This document shows, piece after piece, positions 11,288-24,165 of a DNA stretch of 64,000 nucleotides. Numbering within the stretch: the first letter of the stretch is position 1; every line of letters begins with the position of its first letter. The position numbers and the translations under genes were made by a program. Location: the NCBI GenBank assembly GCA_029204225.1, contig CM055107.1:14812900-14876899 (forward strand), given 5' to 3'. The DNA comes from Diphasiastrum complanatum. Its lineage: Eukaryota > Streptophyta > Lycopodiopsida > Lycopodiales > Lycopodiaceae. The notes under the pieces are model-generated. The model was not told the DNA's origin. It saw only the letters and a list, made by a program, of their open reading frames with translations, and did not search any database.

Positions 11288-13520
11288 AGTTATAAAGGGT
11301 ATGACACACACAAATTGCCAAGGGTAGCATTTAGAAGAACCAATACATCCACCTTGCTTTCTGGGATTTATGTTTTCAATCCTTCAATACATAGCAACTT
11401 AGGCTTTTCTAGAATTAGCCCGTGACGGCTCTCTCTTCTTTTATCGTAGTAACATAACTTTTGGCATTTACATCATTTTTTCCCCTTTACATCAATTCCT
11501 TATTACACTAGATACTCATTGATGGATAGGTTCTAGTTTTACCTTGTCATTGGAAATCTCATATTTGTGATTTCTTTCAAGGGACAAGAAAAATGGGCGA
11601 CATGCACGTAGGATCAAAGTGGTACAACTCCAATGTATTGTGGTAATCATAGTTGCAAGTCATAATTAATGGACCTTATTCCCATTCGTAGGGTAAACAA
11701 ATGCCTCCTCAAAAAAATATAATTTAGATGCTCTTAGTCTCGTAAAGATTTTCAAGAGTCTCCCAAATGTGCTTAAACATTGTTGCTCCTTGCATTTGCT
11801 TTGTAGGTGTCCTTTCCCATGATAGTCATTGCCAAAGCTCTTATTTCTGGATTGAGATTCTCAATCACCTCCAGATCCCTCATGATTCCCTCTATTGAAA
11901 TTTTGGTTCCACTGTTTGGCCCTCTTGTCACAACCTACAGGCAATCTTGGTTCTACGAATAGACATGAACCTATAATTTTGAATGTAATCTTGATGCAAA
12001 GTTTTAGAGTCTACAAAATTACATTAAATATTGAGTAGTATCTTGAGTCTATTATAAAACACAAGATATTGATGCAAATAGGGCTTGCATTTCTACTCAT
12101 AATCTTGAACAAAGGCACTTCAAGAGTGTGCTTTCACTTTCATGATGCTAATCTTGAATCATCAGGACATTGACCATGACTGATCAACTCAAGAAGAGCT
12201 CATGTCTTGAGTTGAATCTTGAATATCCATGCGATTGGCTATATAGCTCGTTGAAGAGAGCTCTCATTCTCTTGAATTTAATCAAATTAAAACAAATTGT
12301 CTTAATGAGTTAGAGAACACCCAATGTATGACTCAAGGTCATCAAGTCTTGAAGTCTCTTCTTTACGTTTCACTCTTCTTGTCTTTCATTTCAAATGTTG
12401 AGATACTGGCTACTAGCATTAGACTTACTTGCATATGCATCAACCAGAAGGTATATAGTTCGCAAACAATTTCGTGTCACGTTCTTTAACTTACAGATTC
12501 GAAAGATTAAACATCTACAACTAATTCGCGAATTACAAGAGTGGCAGATTAACCATGATCTAAAACACCTCTGATGATGTCATGATATCAGATCAGATAT
12601 CTGCACCCCATGGCACTTGGCTGATCTTTTTGGCTGTTCGTGGAGCACGACTGATTTCGTGTCATGTCGTGTCGTGTCGCCTTTTGTCAAAGGTTCAGAA
12701 TTATAAGCTAGCAAACTTGGGTATTAGAAACAAAATGTTTCTTCAACATCGCTAAAATTCCATGTAGTGGTCAAATTAATCATTGCCACCTGTTCCACTA
12801 CAATCCCATAACCAATGTGGATCATCATAGTGAATTCCCAAATGAACTATTCTGATCCAAGAACTAAATTACACATACAACATTCAATCATAAAGAGCAT
12901 AAATGCAAATGCAACACAATATAAAGCTTAAGATTTAACCACCCAAGCATATTTTTCATTCATTTCAGAGTCTTCTTATGACAAAACCAAGTAATAAGAA
13001 GCGTGTGCCACATACCCTTACCCTAAAACATATCAAGAAAATAACATATTTGTAGGGCCTACCATCTCATAGTTAGGCAAGGAATGAATATTCTAGTGGA
13101 GACTCTAAATTGTCCTAATGGTGTTCACACGAGAATCTTGAATAGCCTTGTGGAGTGGTATGACTGTAGGGCCCAAACCTTGAAGAGGGTTACATGGACA
13201 CGTAATTGTCATTTGGGCTCATAGTGGACAGGTGGCAAATTCTTATTGGATCAGATAGGAGAAGTTTAAACCCATATTCGTTTGGGCCTTTCAATTGAAA
13301 GGCCCAAACTTCAATTACGACACGTAGTAGGCTTGAGCAGGCCTGCTACCATGTAGCATGCAGCCTTCAATGCACCTCGCCGCATGCTACAGCCTGTAGC
13401 CTGTAGCAAGCCTGCTCACGCCAGCTACCTAGTCCCTAACGAGCTGGGGACAAGTAACTAGTCAAGAGACATCAAAAACAGCAGGCCTGTAACCTGATTA
13501 GGTCATCTTTGGATAGATTG
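11288..13520. other. intergenic region upstream of the zinc-finger gene
   Basis: About 2.2 kb with no coding frame I can support. A short TCGTGTCRTGTCGTGTCG run lies near 12655-12680. Between 13320 and 13460, CTGCTAC/GTAGC and GCATGCTAC phrases repeat and could form small hairpins. The last few hundred bases probably contain the promoter of the gene at 13.5 kb. An ATTGG (reverse CCAAT) lies near 13237; no convincing TATA box is assigned. Confidence 0.4.
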
Positions 13521-13531
13521 GACGGTCTGGA

Positions 13532-14067
13532 TTGATCCACAGATTGCTCACATCTCATCTACACCCTAGAGCGTTCAACAGTTACCTTTTGCATTCATTC
13601 TGGGCGCGCGCTTCTCTGCCTTTCTTTCCATCCATCGATCTATCTATCTATCGATCGATCGATCATTGTTTGCTTTTCTTTCTCGAAGGCCGCTCTCAAT
13701 CGAATTCGCTCTACTTTCCGTCAGTCTCTTAACATTTATTACCCGTTTCAATCGCATTGCCGGCTTCGAGCTCTTTTGTTTATTATCAGTTTCTTGTCGG
13801 ACTGTCAACAATCTCGCCCTTTCTTTAGGTAGGAATCTCACCGATCTGTAAGTTTTGGTCGCATTTTGTGTTGTCGTTATTGATTATTGAGTTTTTGGTA
13901 TATATGTTGATCTAGCATCAGTTTCTCCTATATTTGGACTTACAGGGCTAGTATCTTTTTGTCTTAGGTTTTGAGAAATTTTTGACCGCTTAGTCTTGGT
14001 TGTCTTCAACAGGTTTGCTGAGGTGAGAACCCGCTCTTGAGCTCACCGTCGCACTGAACTTTGCAAC
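13532..14067 (+). other. 5' untranslated region with probable intron, zinc-finger gene
   Basis: The segment upstream of the start codon is pyrimidine-rich and lacks a long frame joined to the coding exons. A strong donor CT|GTAAGT at 13848 and an acceptor TTCAACAG ending at 14012 define a likely 165-bp leader intron. The start of transcription is not visible; 13532 is only a nominal boundary. Confidence 0.45.
13633..13665. repeat. ATCT/ATCG microsatellite
   Basis: CTATCTATCTATCGATCGAT-type tetranucleotide run inside the leader of the zinc-finger gene. Confidence 0.8.
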
Positions 14068-17000
14068 ATGCTGCAGGTATTTGGTACTATTTGGAATCTC
14101 GAAAGCTTAATTCGTCTATTTGAGCATTGCTGACTTTGTCTATTTATAAGCACTCAATCTGGTTTAATGATTCCTTCTGTACTATATAAGTATCGTGTTT
14201 TTACGTTTTTAGCATGTATGAAAACATAAGACTTATTGCGTGTGCTTTCGTCTGTTTCATACATGCTAGGAGTAACGTCCTTCAGTGTGTAATTGTTAAA
14301 GGGATTGATAGTAATTAAGATGCTGGCAAGGGAGCCGTTGATTAGAGATACACATGGTTAAGAAAGCGAGACATTGGATATTTTAAGATACTCTACAAGC
14401 CAATAGTCTTCCATAGTACTTGGCATTTTTCAGAATGTATCATGCATTCAGTTGCTTATTGAACTTGGAATCAAGTTTGTTATAGTTTTCCTGTATAGAG
14501 TAATTTATGAAAGATCACAAATCCTGTGCTAGTTCATGGTTGTAGTTTGTTTCTGATATGTTTAGTTTGCGCTACTAACATGAAATACGCACCCTAATAA
14601 AGACATACAGAGCCTTTTTAGTTAAAACATGTTAAAATGTTCAGGCAGTGTCAAGAAAAGCAATATACTGCAGAAGTTATATTTCACAGAATATCACGTA
14701 CTACATTTGATTCTAGAATTTCTGCAATTATGAAAATTAAGATGATTCTGTTGTTTATCTCCTTTTATTGTTCAGAGGCTTATTTAAAAAGCTACTCTAT
14801 ATCTATGTTGCTATTTTATCGAATCCTACCTGAGGTAAATGAGACAATGACCAGCAAAGTAGTAGGAAACTGCATGAAAGAGAGAAGCTGTGAAGATGGT
14901 GATCATCCATTGAGGAGCGATGGCTGTATGACAGTCTTCTCAAAGATCATGATGAAAACAAGCCGACACAAAGCTAAATGTAAATTAAGCTGTGATTGTG
15001 CCTAGTTAAGCTAACATTATGCTTAGTTACGCTGCGATCATGTATATTTACTCCTTACTAGAGGGTCCAAGTGAGTAAGGGGGAAACTTGATAAGATGGA
15101 ACATGCTTATCCAATTGCCAAGTCACTAATGATACGACTCATGCTCAATTGCTACCAGGGACCAAGAGTCCCCATAGCAAGGTCTTGCTGACACTAAGTC
15201 AATGTTTTATGGTACCTTTCGAATCGGCTTTTCGAACCGTGTTTGAATCGGGTTTGAATCGACTTATCCAGGTTCGAACCGGCGAATCGGTTCTAGGGTT
15301 TCCCCCCCCCCTTTAGTTTCTACTCTTCGATTATGTCAAAAAACAAGTGCTTTCTTAGTGTTAATGGGTAACATGTGCATTATAATTTGTGATTAGTCGA
15401 TAGTGAAATTTGAATCCTAACGTGCAACTCCCAAGTCTTGTTACCTAACAATACCTGTCACTTGTGATTTAGGGTTCTTGAGTCCATTTTGATCATTAAA
15501 TTGGAAATAAAAGCTTGGATACAATTTTCTCAAGAAAACCTTTATGGGCAAATGTACAATTATCATATGAACAATGTATGCGCTTGTTTGGGTGGTCCAA
15601 TGAGAAAAACATGAAACCTTTTACGTCAAAGGTGGGCAGGTTTGTTACCATGATAGTGCTTTCAGGACTCAGGAGCTCTTGAAAATAGGGAGTTGGAGGG
15701 CATGGTTGCATCCTGGGCCCCCATCCACATTGGCGATGTGGAATTGTAATGGCATACATTCATCGTCTGTTAGAAATAATAAATGATAATGTTAGTTTTA
15801 GCTAAGTTGGACCCAATTTTGGTCTAGTAATAACTTGTGAGTCCAAGTAAACCCATTACACTATGCTATGATCATATCTTCATTCTTTGAGCTCTTATTG
15901 AGGAGGCTAGGTAGCGGACAGAGCGGGTTTACTATTCTTTTGTGGACTTCAAGAGACGTCAACATTATCAAAACCTTGATGAATGAGCATGTCTAGAAAA
16001 AAAAATTATCGAGTTACTGAGAGTAATAGAAGCTTCAAGCCATCATTTTCCACTGAAAAACGTTCCAAGGTTTTCATCAATACCAATAATTTCTAGACTT
16101 TTTTGGAAAAGAGTTCGCAATTGGTCCCGTCGAGCACCACAAATTGGGTCCATTTGGCCCTAAGTTTTTTTTCCGAATGGAACAAAGAAGAAAATCCTGA
16201 AAATTAAGTTTCATTGCTACGATTTTTGTAGAAAGAAGAATTGGGTTGACATGATATTTCAGGAAGGATATTTCTCATAAGAAAGTCCGCTCTATACGAA
16301 TATATGGCTTGATTTTAAATATCTTCGAACAAAAAGTTGTGTTTGAAGTTGGTATGATTGTCCTCAGCACAAATCCATAAGGCCTTTATTGACGTGACCG
16401 TGGCTTAGTATTTGAAAATGTGTTTGTGTCCTCTGTATGTTCTTTATGGCAGCCCACAACTTCCAAACGGTATATTTTGTAACATTGAACACAAACGGTA
16501 TATTCTGTAACATTGAACACAATCCTCAGCACATTAATCTAAGACTTTGACGGTTCCACATATTGGAGCTCCACCCACGAGGACTCCTCCTGTGATGACA
16601 TCCTAATGCTCTTTCTGGCAAATTGCAAACCATTTCGAAAAGATTGCACATAACTGGATTATGTGTATTTGTTGTTTATTCCATTGCCTCATATAAATGC
16701 AAGCATCTGTAAAGTCAATATTGGATTTGCCAAGATATGGTCACTGAAATAGGGGAAGTGTAAGTAAGAGCTTGGCCTCAAGTTTTGAAATGGCTTCACA
16801 TTTCTTTGCATAGTAGAAGTTTAAATGGATGGTCTTGAGGAAAGTTGTAAGAGGTCGAGCTTATCTCAGAGAAAACCTTGAGAAGTTGGTACTTAAGAGA
16901 AAGCAAGCAGGAACTTATGTGATGCATTGTGTTGACCTTCCCAGGCCGACTACAGAGGTGCTTCTGGTACTAAGCGCTCTCGAACAGATGGTAAGCCAGT

Positions 17001-19130
17001 ATTTTCTTTTTGTTGATGGTTTACCACCTTACACGTTAGTGTTCAAGGCATAAGCCTTCATTATATCTATACAGATTCAACCAAGAGCTCAATTGACAGA
17101 TACTGTAATTTTAGTAATACCATTGTGGAGATAGTTAAGCACAATTGACTTTCCTGTCTAATGCATGAAATAATTGACGTCAGGTCCTCAAGGCCCAGGT
17201 GATTGGACATGTCCTAAATGTGGCAATGTCAATTTTTCATTCAGAACGACATGCAATATGCGCAAATGTGGAACATCTAAACCTGCTGAACATCCCCCGG
17301 TACGTACTTGTGCTTCTTTGTTTTGCTCATACATTGTTTCTTCTCTATTTAGACAAAGATTCTGAGTGGTCAAAGATGGTCACATGATGATTGTTTTTAC
17401 AGCTTAATAGTTACTACCCAACATGTATATAATTCTTCACGGCTTAGATTTTGGGGTTTCAACATTATCGCATTTGCATATTTTGAACCTCAGTCAGCTT
17501 ATTTTGGAGTTCCATGAATAATGGTACTGTGTTTCATATTATTTTAGATTGCAGGAATCTTCTGTCCTGAAACATCATCATCTTTTATTTTGAAGCATCA
17601 TGATTATGATTTTAGACTTTCAAATTTCATTTCCTTCACTCAGTGGATGTGCATTGTTTGTTAAGTTTGTTATCTGTCAGATGTCTGTCTCTGATAACTT
17701 GTCGTTTTTTGTGCAAAGTAATCATTTTACTGAAAGATAATTGATGTTTATGCTATGTCTGTTCCGCAGAGGGGAATAGGTGGACATATCATGCAGTCCG
17801 GATATGAGCAGGCTCTGGGACCTATGTATGTGGGAGGCCCAGGGGCTCCGCCTGCAATGCCTCTGGCCCTGACATCTAATTATGGAACACCAATGCCTAT
17901 AGCTCCTTCATCCGCTGTTCCCTATGATTATGGCTCGACTTTGTCTGCTGCTTATAATCCTATTTCTATGCAATCTTCGTATGGGCCACCAGGAGCTGGA
18001 GGTGTGTCAATGTTTTCTTTGTGTTTTTTAATTTCAGATATATGCTTCATCACATCAACTGTGTTGCAAGTATCATTCACTTAATGAAACTAAAGGTTGA
18101 AAAATGTCCAGGTTATGGAGCTCCGCCGGTGATAGATGGCTATGGATTGGGCATGGGCCGGGGTCATCCGGTACCTATTGTGCAATCCATTTTGCATGAG
18201 ATAGATGAATGGTTTGCTTCAGAAATTATGCTTGTCAAACGTTCTTGTATTTTCATTTCACTATAATGTCATGTGAAAGACTTCCAACTTATATTGAAAT
18301 TTATTTACACGGCTGTACAGATGTCAGGGTCACGACCAGGTGTGTATGCAGAAAATGGTCGTAAACGCAGGGGAGGTATGTAATACGATGGTGCATTACA
18401 ATCGATTCAAGTTATTTCCATTTAATGAATCTATTTTTAATCAATGTTCAATCCTTGTATGTGTTATCAAAGATTACAAATGAACTTCGAAAGAAACATA
18501 TAATCATGTACTGGCTAACAGGACCAGATGGCGCTTCAGATGGTGATTGGATTTGTCCTAAATGTGGCAATACGAATTTTGCATTTCGAACTACTTGTAA
18601 CATGAGAAAATGCAATACACCAAAGCCTTCAGAGCCAGTAGGTTTCATTTCAGTATCCACTTGTTTACCTCCACCCTGTTTAAATAAATTTCTCCCTCAC
18701 GGTTTGAGTTCTAAACTCACGTGGTAGTTTTTTATTTACGCAGGCATCACGTCATGGAAATGGTCAAACAAGAGGTGCTTCTCGTAAGTCTTTTTGAGGT
18801 TTCTTGTTCTTGTTTTTGCTATGGCACAAGCTTGAACAGAAGGATTATATCCAGTTTTTAACATACATTATATCCAGCTTCTAACACACGCTTGTGTGAG
18901 CAATGTGTTTTTCAATTGAACAATTTTAGCCACAGCATGAACTTGTAGGGCAGGTTCAAGTTCAGTTTCTAACATACATTTTTGCAATGTGTTTTTTAGA
19001 AGGTCCTCCACCAGATGGCAGTTGGACTTGCAAGTCATGTGGCAATGTCAATTATCCCTTTCGAACCAAGTGCAATCGTAGAAACTGTGGAGCCGATAAA
19101 CCTGCGGCTGGAGATGCGCCAAAGGATTAG
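14068..19130 (+). CDS. RanBP2-type triple zinc-finger protein, nine coding exons
   Basis: Joined exons: 14068-14076, 16945-16990, 17184-17299, 17770-18001, 18112-18170, 18321-18375, 18522-18637, 18744-18783 and 19000-19130. All introns are GT-AG, and the 804-nt sum gives 267 residues. The product starts MLQADYRGASGTKRSRTDG. It has three W-x-C-x2-C-x3-N-x6-C-x4-C fingers: Trp26 to Cys47, Trp182 to Cys203 and Trp233 to Cys254. A Gly/Pro/Tyr/Met-rich linker at 58-155 separates the first two. The layout and N-terminus match, as I recall it, the plant AT1G67325-like family of about 288 residues. Such fingers bind single-stranded RNA or ubiquitin in other proteins; an RNA-binding role is inferred from family resemblance. 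All zinc ligands are present. The ATG was chosen because its nine-base exon keeps phase and restores the conserved N-terminus. Confidence 0.9.
14077..16944 (+). other. first coding intron of the zinc-finger gene, 2,868 bp
   Basis: It begins GTATTTGG after CTGCAG and ends CTTCCCAG. It carries a poly-C run near 15302-15311 next to a GAATCGG/GGTTCGAA-rich patch (15220-15295). A 28-bp perfect-length tandem duplication lies at 16465-16520. No transposon coding sequence is seen inside. Short frames in it are not supported. Confidence 0.75.
16465..16520. repeat. 28-bp tandem duplication in intron
   Basis: AAACGGTATATTTTGTAACA and the following eight bases are repeated immediately, with one T/C difference. 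Confidence 0.9.
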
Positions 19131-22100
19131 CAGCGCCAGAACAGGTTTGTAAAGTATGAATTTTAGGGCTGCGAAGGTATGGCTAAAGTATGTCCAACGC
19201 TCCCTATGCTTAATAGTTGATATCTGGGAATTTAAATTTTCAATAAGCTGTGGAGATCCTTTGTATCCCTGCCACCTTAATATATTGAGTGCTGAATAGA
19301 ACGCGAGTCATTGTTGGTAGTTAGTTTTCATTTCTTAGCACCATACCATCAAATGCATTCTAGATATGCAGCTGCATGTGATTGATTGTTTCCATTTGAC
19401 CCTGTTCCAGTGAGTCCATTGTTGCTTCTTAAGAGGAGGTCCAAGTTCGCTTTGCACAGTTACCCATGGTGTGGGTGTCAGGAGTCTGTCCAAGTGTCAT
19501 GTTGCGGCCGTCGTCGTCAGTTTGCTGTTTTCTTGCGGTCAAGTTTTTCCAGCCATAACAACTATGCTTGGGAAAAAGGTCGATGATGTGATGTCAGTTG
19601 CAGAAAGTGGGTAGTAAGAGTCAGCATAGCAGCACATGTTCCCATTTTTGTTTGCTATGTCAATCTGCAATCAGTGAGTTAGGCCAATTCAATAGAAACT
19701 AGGTAAGCTGTATCCAAGCGTCGAGAGATTGTCTAGTTTAAGGTTTAGACTTACAGTTAGGAACCTGTGTAGGAACATTGTTCATCTTGCTTGTTGCTGT
19801 AGACTTATGAGTCTTGTTACAGTCATCATTTACCTTTACGTTTTGGCTTGATGCATGAATAGTTACACGCACCTTTGGATATTTGAAACGTGATGAGTGT
19901 ATTTGTTCGTGTTATGAGACCCACTTTTTGCCAAATAACTTTCCTTGAAAAGCGTTCTTTTTGGTTTGATATTTGCTGCTAGTTTAAAAAGGTTTTTGTC
20001 AAATTTCTTTTATCAACAATGTTGACCTTTTTTGAGTAGCATACAAGTCAACTAGAGTAAATAACCAGTTTCTGCGTTGAGTTTTGAGATTTTTCATTAT
20101 CCTCCATGTTCAGATTTGTTATGCAATTGAAGATTCTATCTTTATGTATTTGACAGCCCTACATAGAATTGACATTGAATCAGAAGTTAGTGGAGAAAAA
20201 ATGCTTTCAGAGAAAGTGTGGGTCTGGTTTAAGTTTGTTTCCTTTGATATGCGCAAGCCTCATACTGCCACCTTTGCTCTGAGTTTTGGCACTTTGTCTC
20301 TTTTCGGAAACTGTTCAGCAGTCTTGCCCTTTTACTCCTCATTTTGATTTTGTTACCCTTTATGCATTTTTCCTTTGCAAGCTAACACCATGCACCAGTT
20401 ATTGATTCTTCACTGATGAGTTGTTACCTTAGCATCTAATCTACATACAACATTAAGTTGGCATGTGCTGTTTGTTATCCATGAAGCGATTCTCTTTTAC
20501 AGTCAGTAGAGCTCAATATCTTTATATCGAATGCCACATGATTTCAACTAGCTGGAGTGATAGGAATAGTGCATCAGTGGGTAACTCTTATTTCTCTCTG
20601 TTATATTAGTATTACAATAGTTAACTGGTAAGCGTGTAATAGATTTAGAACATTGCTAGTAATTGATATAACAGTGTTACAATAGTTAACTGGTAAGGAC
20701 GTATTTTGCACCCCTACTTGAATCATTTGAACACGCTGGTGATAAGTATGCTTATTAATGATTATCATTTTGTGAGATGTTTTTAGTACTATATCGTATA
20801 GGTTTAGAACATGCTAGTGATTAGTTTATTCATTTGTTATGGAGACAATGAATTTGTGATAAATTTTTCAGTATTATATTATCAATGGAAACCTATTGAG
20901 CCATTCCATGTTAATAATTGTTATGGAAAGCTTGTATCGGGAACTATCCCTCTAGTAAATGTGCCGCAATTTTATGCGGCGGATTAAATTGGTGTCCAGT
21001 AGTAATTTCAAATTAGTGGAACTGAGCTTTTCAGTTAATCATTTATTCAAAGTCGGACGTGACAACTTTTAAAGTGCAATAGTTAGGTAAGTCTCAGGAT
21101 ACACTTTTTATCCAAGTATTTAGTCTGATGATGATTGATCTCAAAAGTTTAATTCCTTAGTGAATGGTTTGTAGAGCAAAGGTAATAGTTTGTTACCAAG
21201 GTGTTATTAGGGAATTAGGGAGGTTATGTATTGAGCCAGGCTTGGCTGTGCGTATAATAGTCAAGAATAAATATAGTAGCTGCCTTACTATAAGTTCAGT
21301 TTGCCACCATAGTGCATAATTCATCGTCTTTTGATGTGCAAATGCTGTTCAATTAATTATGTGCTGTGATTCTAAAAACTTACACCCTTCCAAAAAATAG
21401 GCACCTTCACACTATTGCAGTCTGATGATTCCACCAACATTCTTTGAAGTTGCCAAGTCTATGATTCTTTGTTTCCAGTTTGTCTGAGCAAATCTACGCA
21501 GCATCCTGTAGTTTTGTTTTTCTCCGGAGTGTGTTCCTTGATGTTTCCATAGTATAAACCCTATCCAGTTAGATGTTGGGTGGCAGGCCATAGTTTTATT
21601 TGGTGATACTTAACCAGTATTTGTGCTTGATTTAAATTTTGCCTCCTGGAATTGTATACAAATTTCGAGCTTAAATTTTTTAGTTGATGTGAATTCTGTT
21701 TGTCCTATCTTGTCATGCTAGTAACAATGTATCTTTTACTTGGACTTGAAATTTATTCAACAGTTACCTTTTTGGTTGATTTAACAAACACCAACATATG
21801 GTAAATAGGGGTAACCATACCGAGGCATGACGTTGACTAGTACCCTATGCATTTTACTTGTACATTATTGTCAATTTCATTGATTGTGAGATGGACATGT
21901 TTTTGGTTGGGAATACTAATATGAAGGGATTGTTGCACGTATGTATGCTGAGGCACAGAGATTGAGCATTTTACTAACTGCTGCCACATTCATGAATGGG
22001 TTGAGAATCAAACCTTGATCACAGCAGGGCACTTGGTTGTAGGAGTAGTCTTTTTTGTTGTGAAGTAATGCATGAATTTACCATGTACAACTCCAAGCCA

Positions 22101-22422
22101 ACAAAAAATAAGTCTGAAAGAAAACTGAACCTTGCTGAAGGCCAAGTACTTGTTGAGGCCCAAAGAGTCATGTGCTAACCGCATAGGAAAAATTAAATGT
22201 TCCATCTTTAAGGTATGAAAAAGCGCATCATCAAGGGGGAGCACCCTAATTTCTCCTTCAATCTTTTAGGCACATTATGATGTGAATGTCATTGTACCCT
22301 CTTGCTATAATTTGTGATAGTTAGGATGTCGATTATCAAAGCCTGCGCTCTGGCAAGTAGGCTTCACTGAAAAAGAAAACATTCAAAAGCATCACAAGTT
22401 AGAGGTGATTTGGATACACATG

Positions 22423-22425
<3 letters not shown>
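19131..22425. other. 3' flank of the zinc-finger gene and gene-free region
   Basis: The 3' untranslated region begins after the TAG at 19128-19130. A possible 3' UTR donor (ACAG|GTTTGT) lies near 19144; no polyadenylation site is assigned. Beyond about 19.9 kb only AT-rich sequence is seen. The phrase TTACAATAGTTAACTGGTAA occurs twice, near 20612 and 20676. Frames such as 20084-20347 show no recognisable domain. Confidence 0.45.

Positions 22426-22489
<64 letters not shown>
22426..22489. repeat. (TC)n microsatellite, 64 bp
   Basis: Uninterrupted CT dinucleotides. Confidence 0.98.
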
Positions 22490-22491
<2 letters not shown>

Positions 22492-22664
22492 GCACCAGTG
22501 GAACTAAGGTAATAACTCACGTAGAACTGAGACCATAGCCTAGATAGGACCGTCGATGACGGGCAATGGGCGGCTGACGATCTAGGTGGTGGCTTGTGGT
22601 CGAGACGTGTGGATGATGCTCAGAGCAGGCGATTGATGATTGAAGGCGGACATAATAGATGTGG

Positions 22665-22810
22665 TCAAAATTTTGTCGGCCAGTTATTTGGGGGGGGTAT
22701 GCCAGAGATTCCGTAGCTGCCAAAATTTGGGAGGTATGCCAAAATTTTGTCGGCTAGTCATTTGGGGGTATCCGATAGATTTCATAGCTGCAATGCAGGT
22801 ATGCCAGCGC
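22665..22810. repeat. 74-bp tandem duplication
   Basis: TCAAAATTTTGTCGGCCAGT with the following GGGGG, ATAGATT-like and CATAGCTGC blocks recurs 74 bp downstream with substitutions and small gaps. It overlaps the downstream end of the minus-strand coding relic. Confidence 0.7.
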
Positions 22811-23335
22811 AATCTGTCAATTTGTGTGTGTGTGTAATGAGCACTATGCGGAGATGGGTGACGAAAATGAGAATGATGATGATGGTTGTGGTCCGAGCTG
22901 TCATGGCTTTTATCATGAGAATGATGGCGTTCATGTGCATGGCTTTTGTCATGAGAATCTCTTTCATAAGGATGGTTAACCCTTTGAGAAGAGATGCCCA
23001 TAAGCAGGAGGAGGGTATTCGTCTTGCGCATTAAAGCTCTCATGGTGGCCGTGATAATGAGGTGAATGCCACTCGTACTTTGAATGCGGAGGTGGGTACG
23101 GAACACCATACCCTAGTTTGTCTAACCCTGGTGGCACAGTTCAGTGTGGAATGCTTGGTTCCAGACGATGGATGTCTACTGTATGCAAAAGGCTCATCAA
23201 CCACAAGAGCCGGAAAGATACGGTAAGGATCATATGGATTGGGCACCATGGTCTGGGGAGGGGGAAGGGCTTCACCATAGATAGGGGGATAGAGACTGGG
23301 TCGTGGATCAAAATTCTGTCTGCCATACATGGCTG
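22810..23335 (-). pseudogene. Tyr/Pro- and His-rich protein relic, unrecognised
   Basis: Reading the minus strand from 23330, successive frames look strongly coding. They give MYGRQNFDPRPSLYPPIYGE, then GYGVPYPPPHSKYEWHSPHY, then EYPPPAYGHLFSKG, then HPYERDSHDKSHAHERHHSH with a HNHHHHSH tract. The pieces are in different frames, and ACAAACTAG at the second junction could also be a splice acceptor. It could therefore be exons of a gene or a frameshifted relic. The composition suggests a low-complexity, metal- or RNA-associated protein, but no family is recognised. The motif RQNF recurs in the tandem repeat downstream. Confidence 0.4.
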
Positions 23336-23709
23336 TTAACCTTGCTTCGGATCAAACTTAAGCTTCAAGTGCAACTTGATTTTGTGAGTGCTATTTGATT
23401 CAACACAACCCCAAACCTACAGTTTGTGAACAATTTTCGCTCCAAAAAAGTGGATTGTGTATGCAAGTAAGCATAAGCTCAATTTAAGAAATCACAAAAA
23501 GAACATGAGAGTTTACAAATGCAGCTTTCTAATAAATAGTTCATTTTTGGTGAGTTCTCTCAAGAATTTAACATGGAAATGTAGTAATCACGTTTTAAGT
23601 TCACTATGCAGAAGTTACTGGTTGAAATCACAAAAAAAACATAAGAGTTTACAAAATGCAGCTTTCTAATAAATAGTTTTTGGTGAGTTTTCTCAACAAT
23701 TTAATAGGC

Positions 23710-24165
23710 AAATGGGAACCTCACACACCTGAAATTGCATTAGCATTAATCTGCAAACCTCAAACTGCATTCACACTAACAATTGCACAATAATAACTAT
23801 CAGCCATAAAAACTTCAAACCGCTTCACACATAATATATACAACAATAAACTCCAGCAGTAAAAATTTCAAACCGGGTTCACACAGACTACGGTACAACA
23901 ATAACCACCAGCGACAAAACCTCAAATCACCTTCACATGGACTATGCATCAATCATAAAATTCTCAAATCACGTATACACCTACTAATACATCATAACAA
24001 CAAGCATTAGCCCTAAAAACCTCAACCACGTTCAAATCTACTACTACAAAACTATTCACATCAGCCTAAAAACCTCACACTGTACAACTATAAGCATCAG
24101 CTTAAAAAATATTACTATAGAAAATATACATCAGAAGTAGAAACCTCAAACATGATTCACATGTG
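23710..24165. repeat. diverged 50-60 bp tandem repeat, about eight units
   Basis: Units share AAAACCTCAAAYC, a TTCACAC-like block, ACTAYTAC and ACAATAACYATCAGC in that order. Spacing varies between about 40 and 60 bp, indicating an old minisatellite. Confidence 0.6.

Noticed and set aside
15496-15759. Minus-strand 87-codon frame in the first intron of the zinc-finger gene
   Set aside because: No domain, no splice partners and no sign of codon bias; treated as chance.
22747-23034. Plus-strand Met/Val-rich frames
   Set aside because: They are the complement of the His-rich minus-strand segment (ATG/CAT codons), hence shadows.
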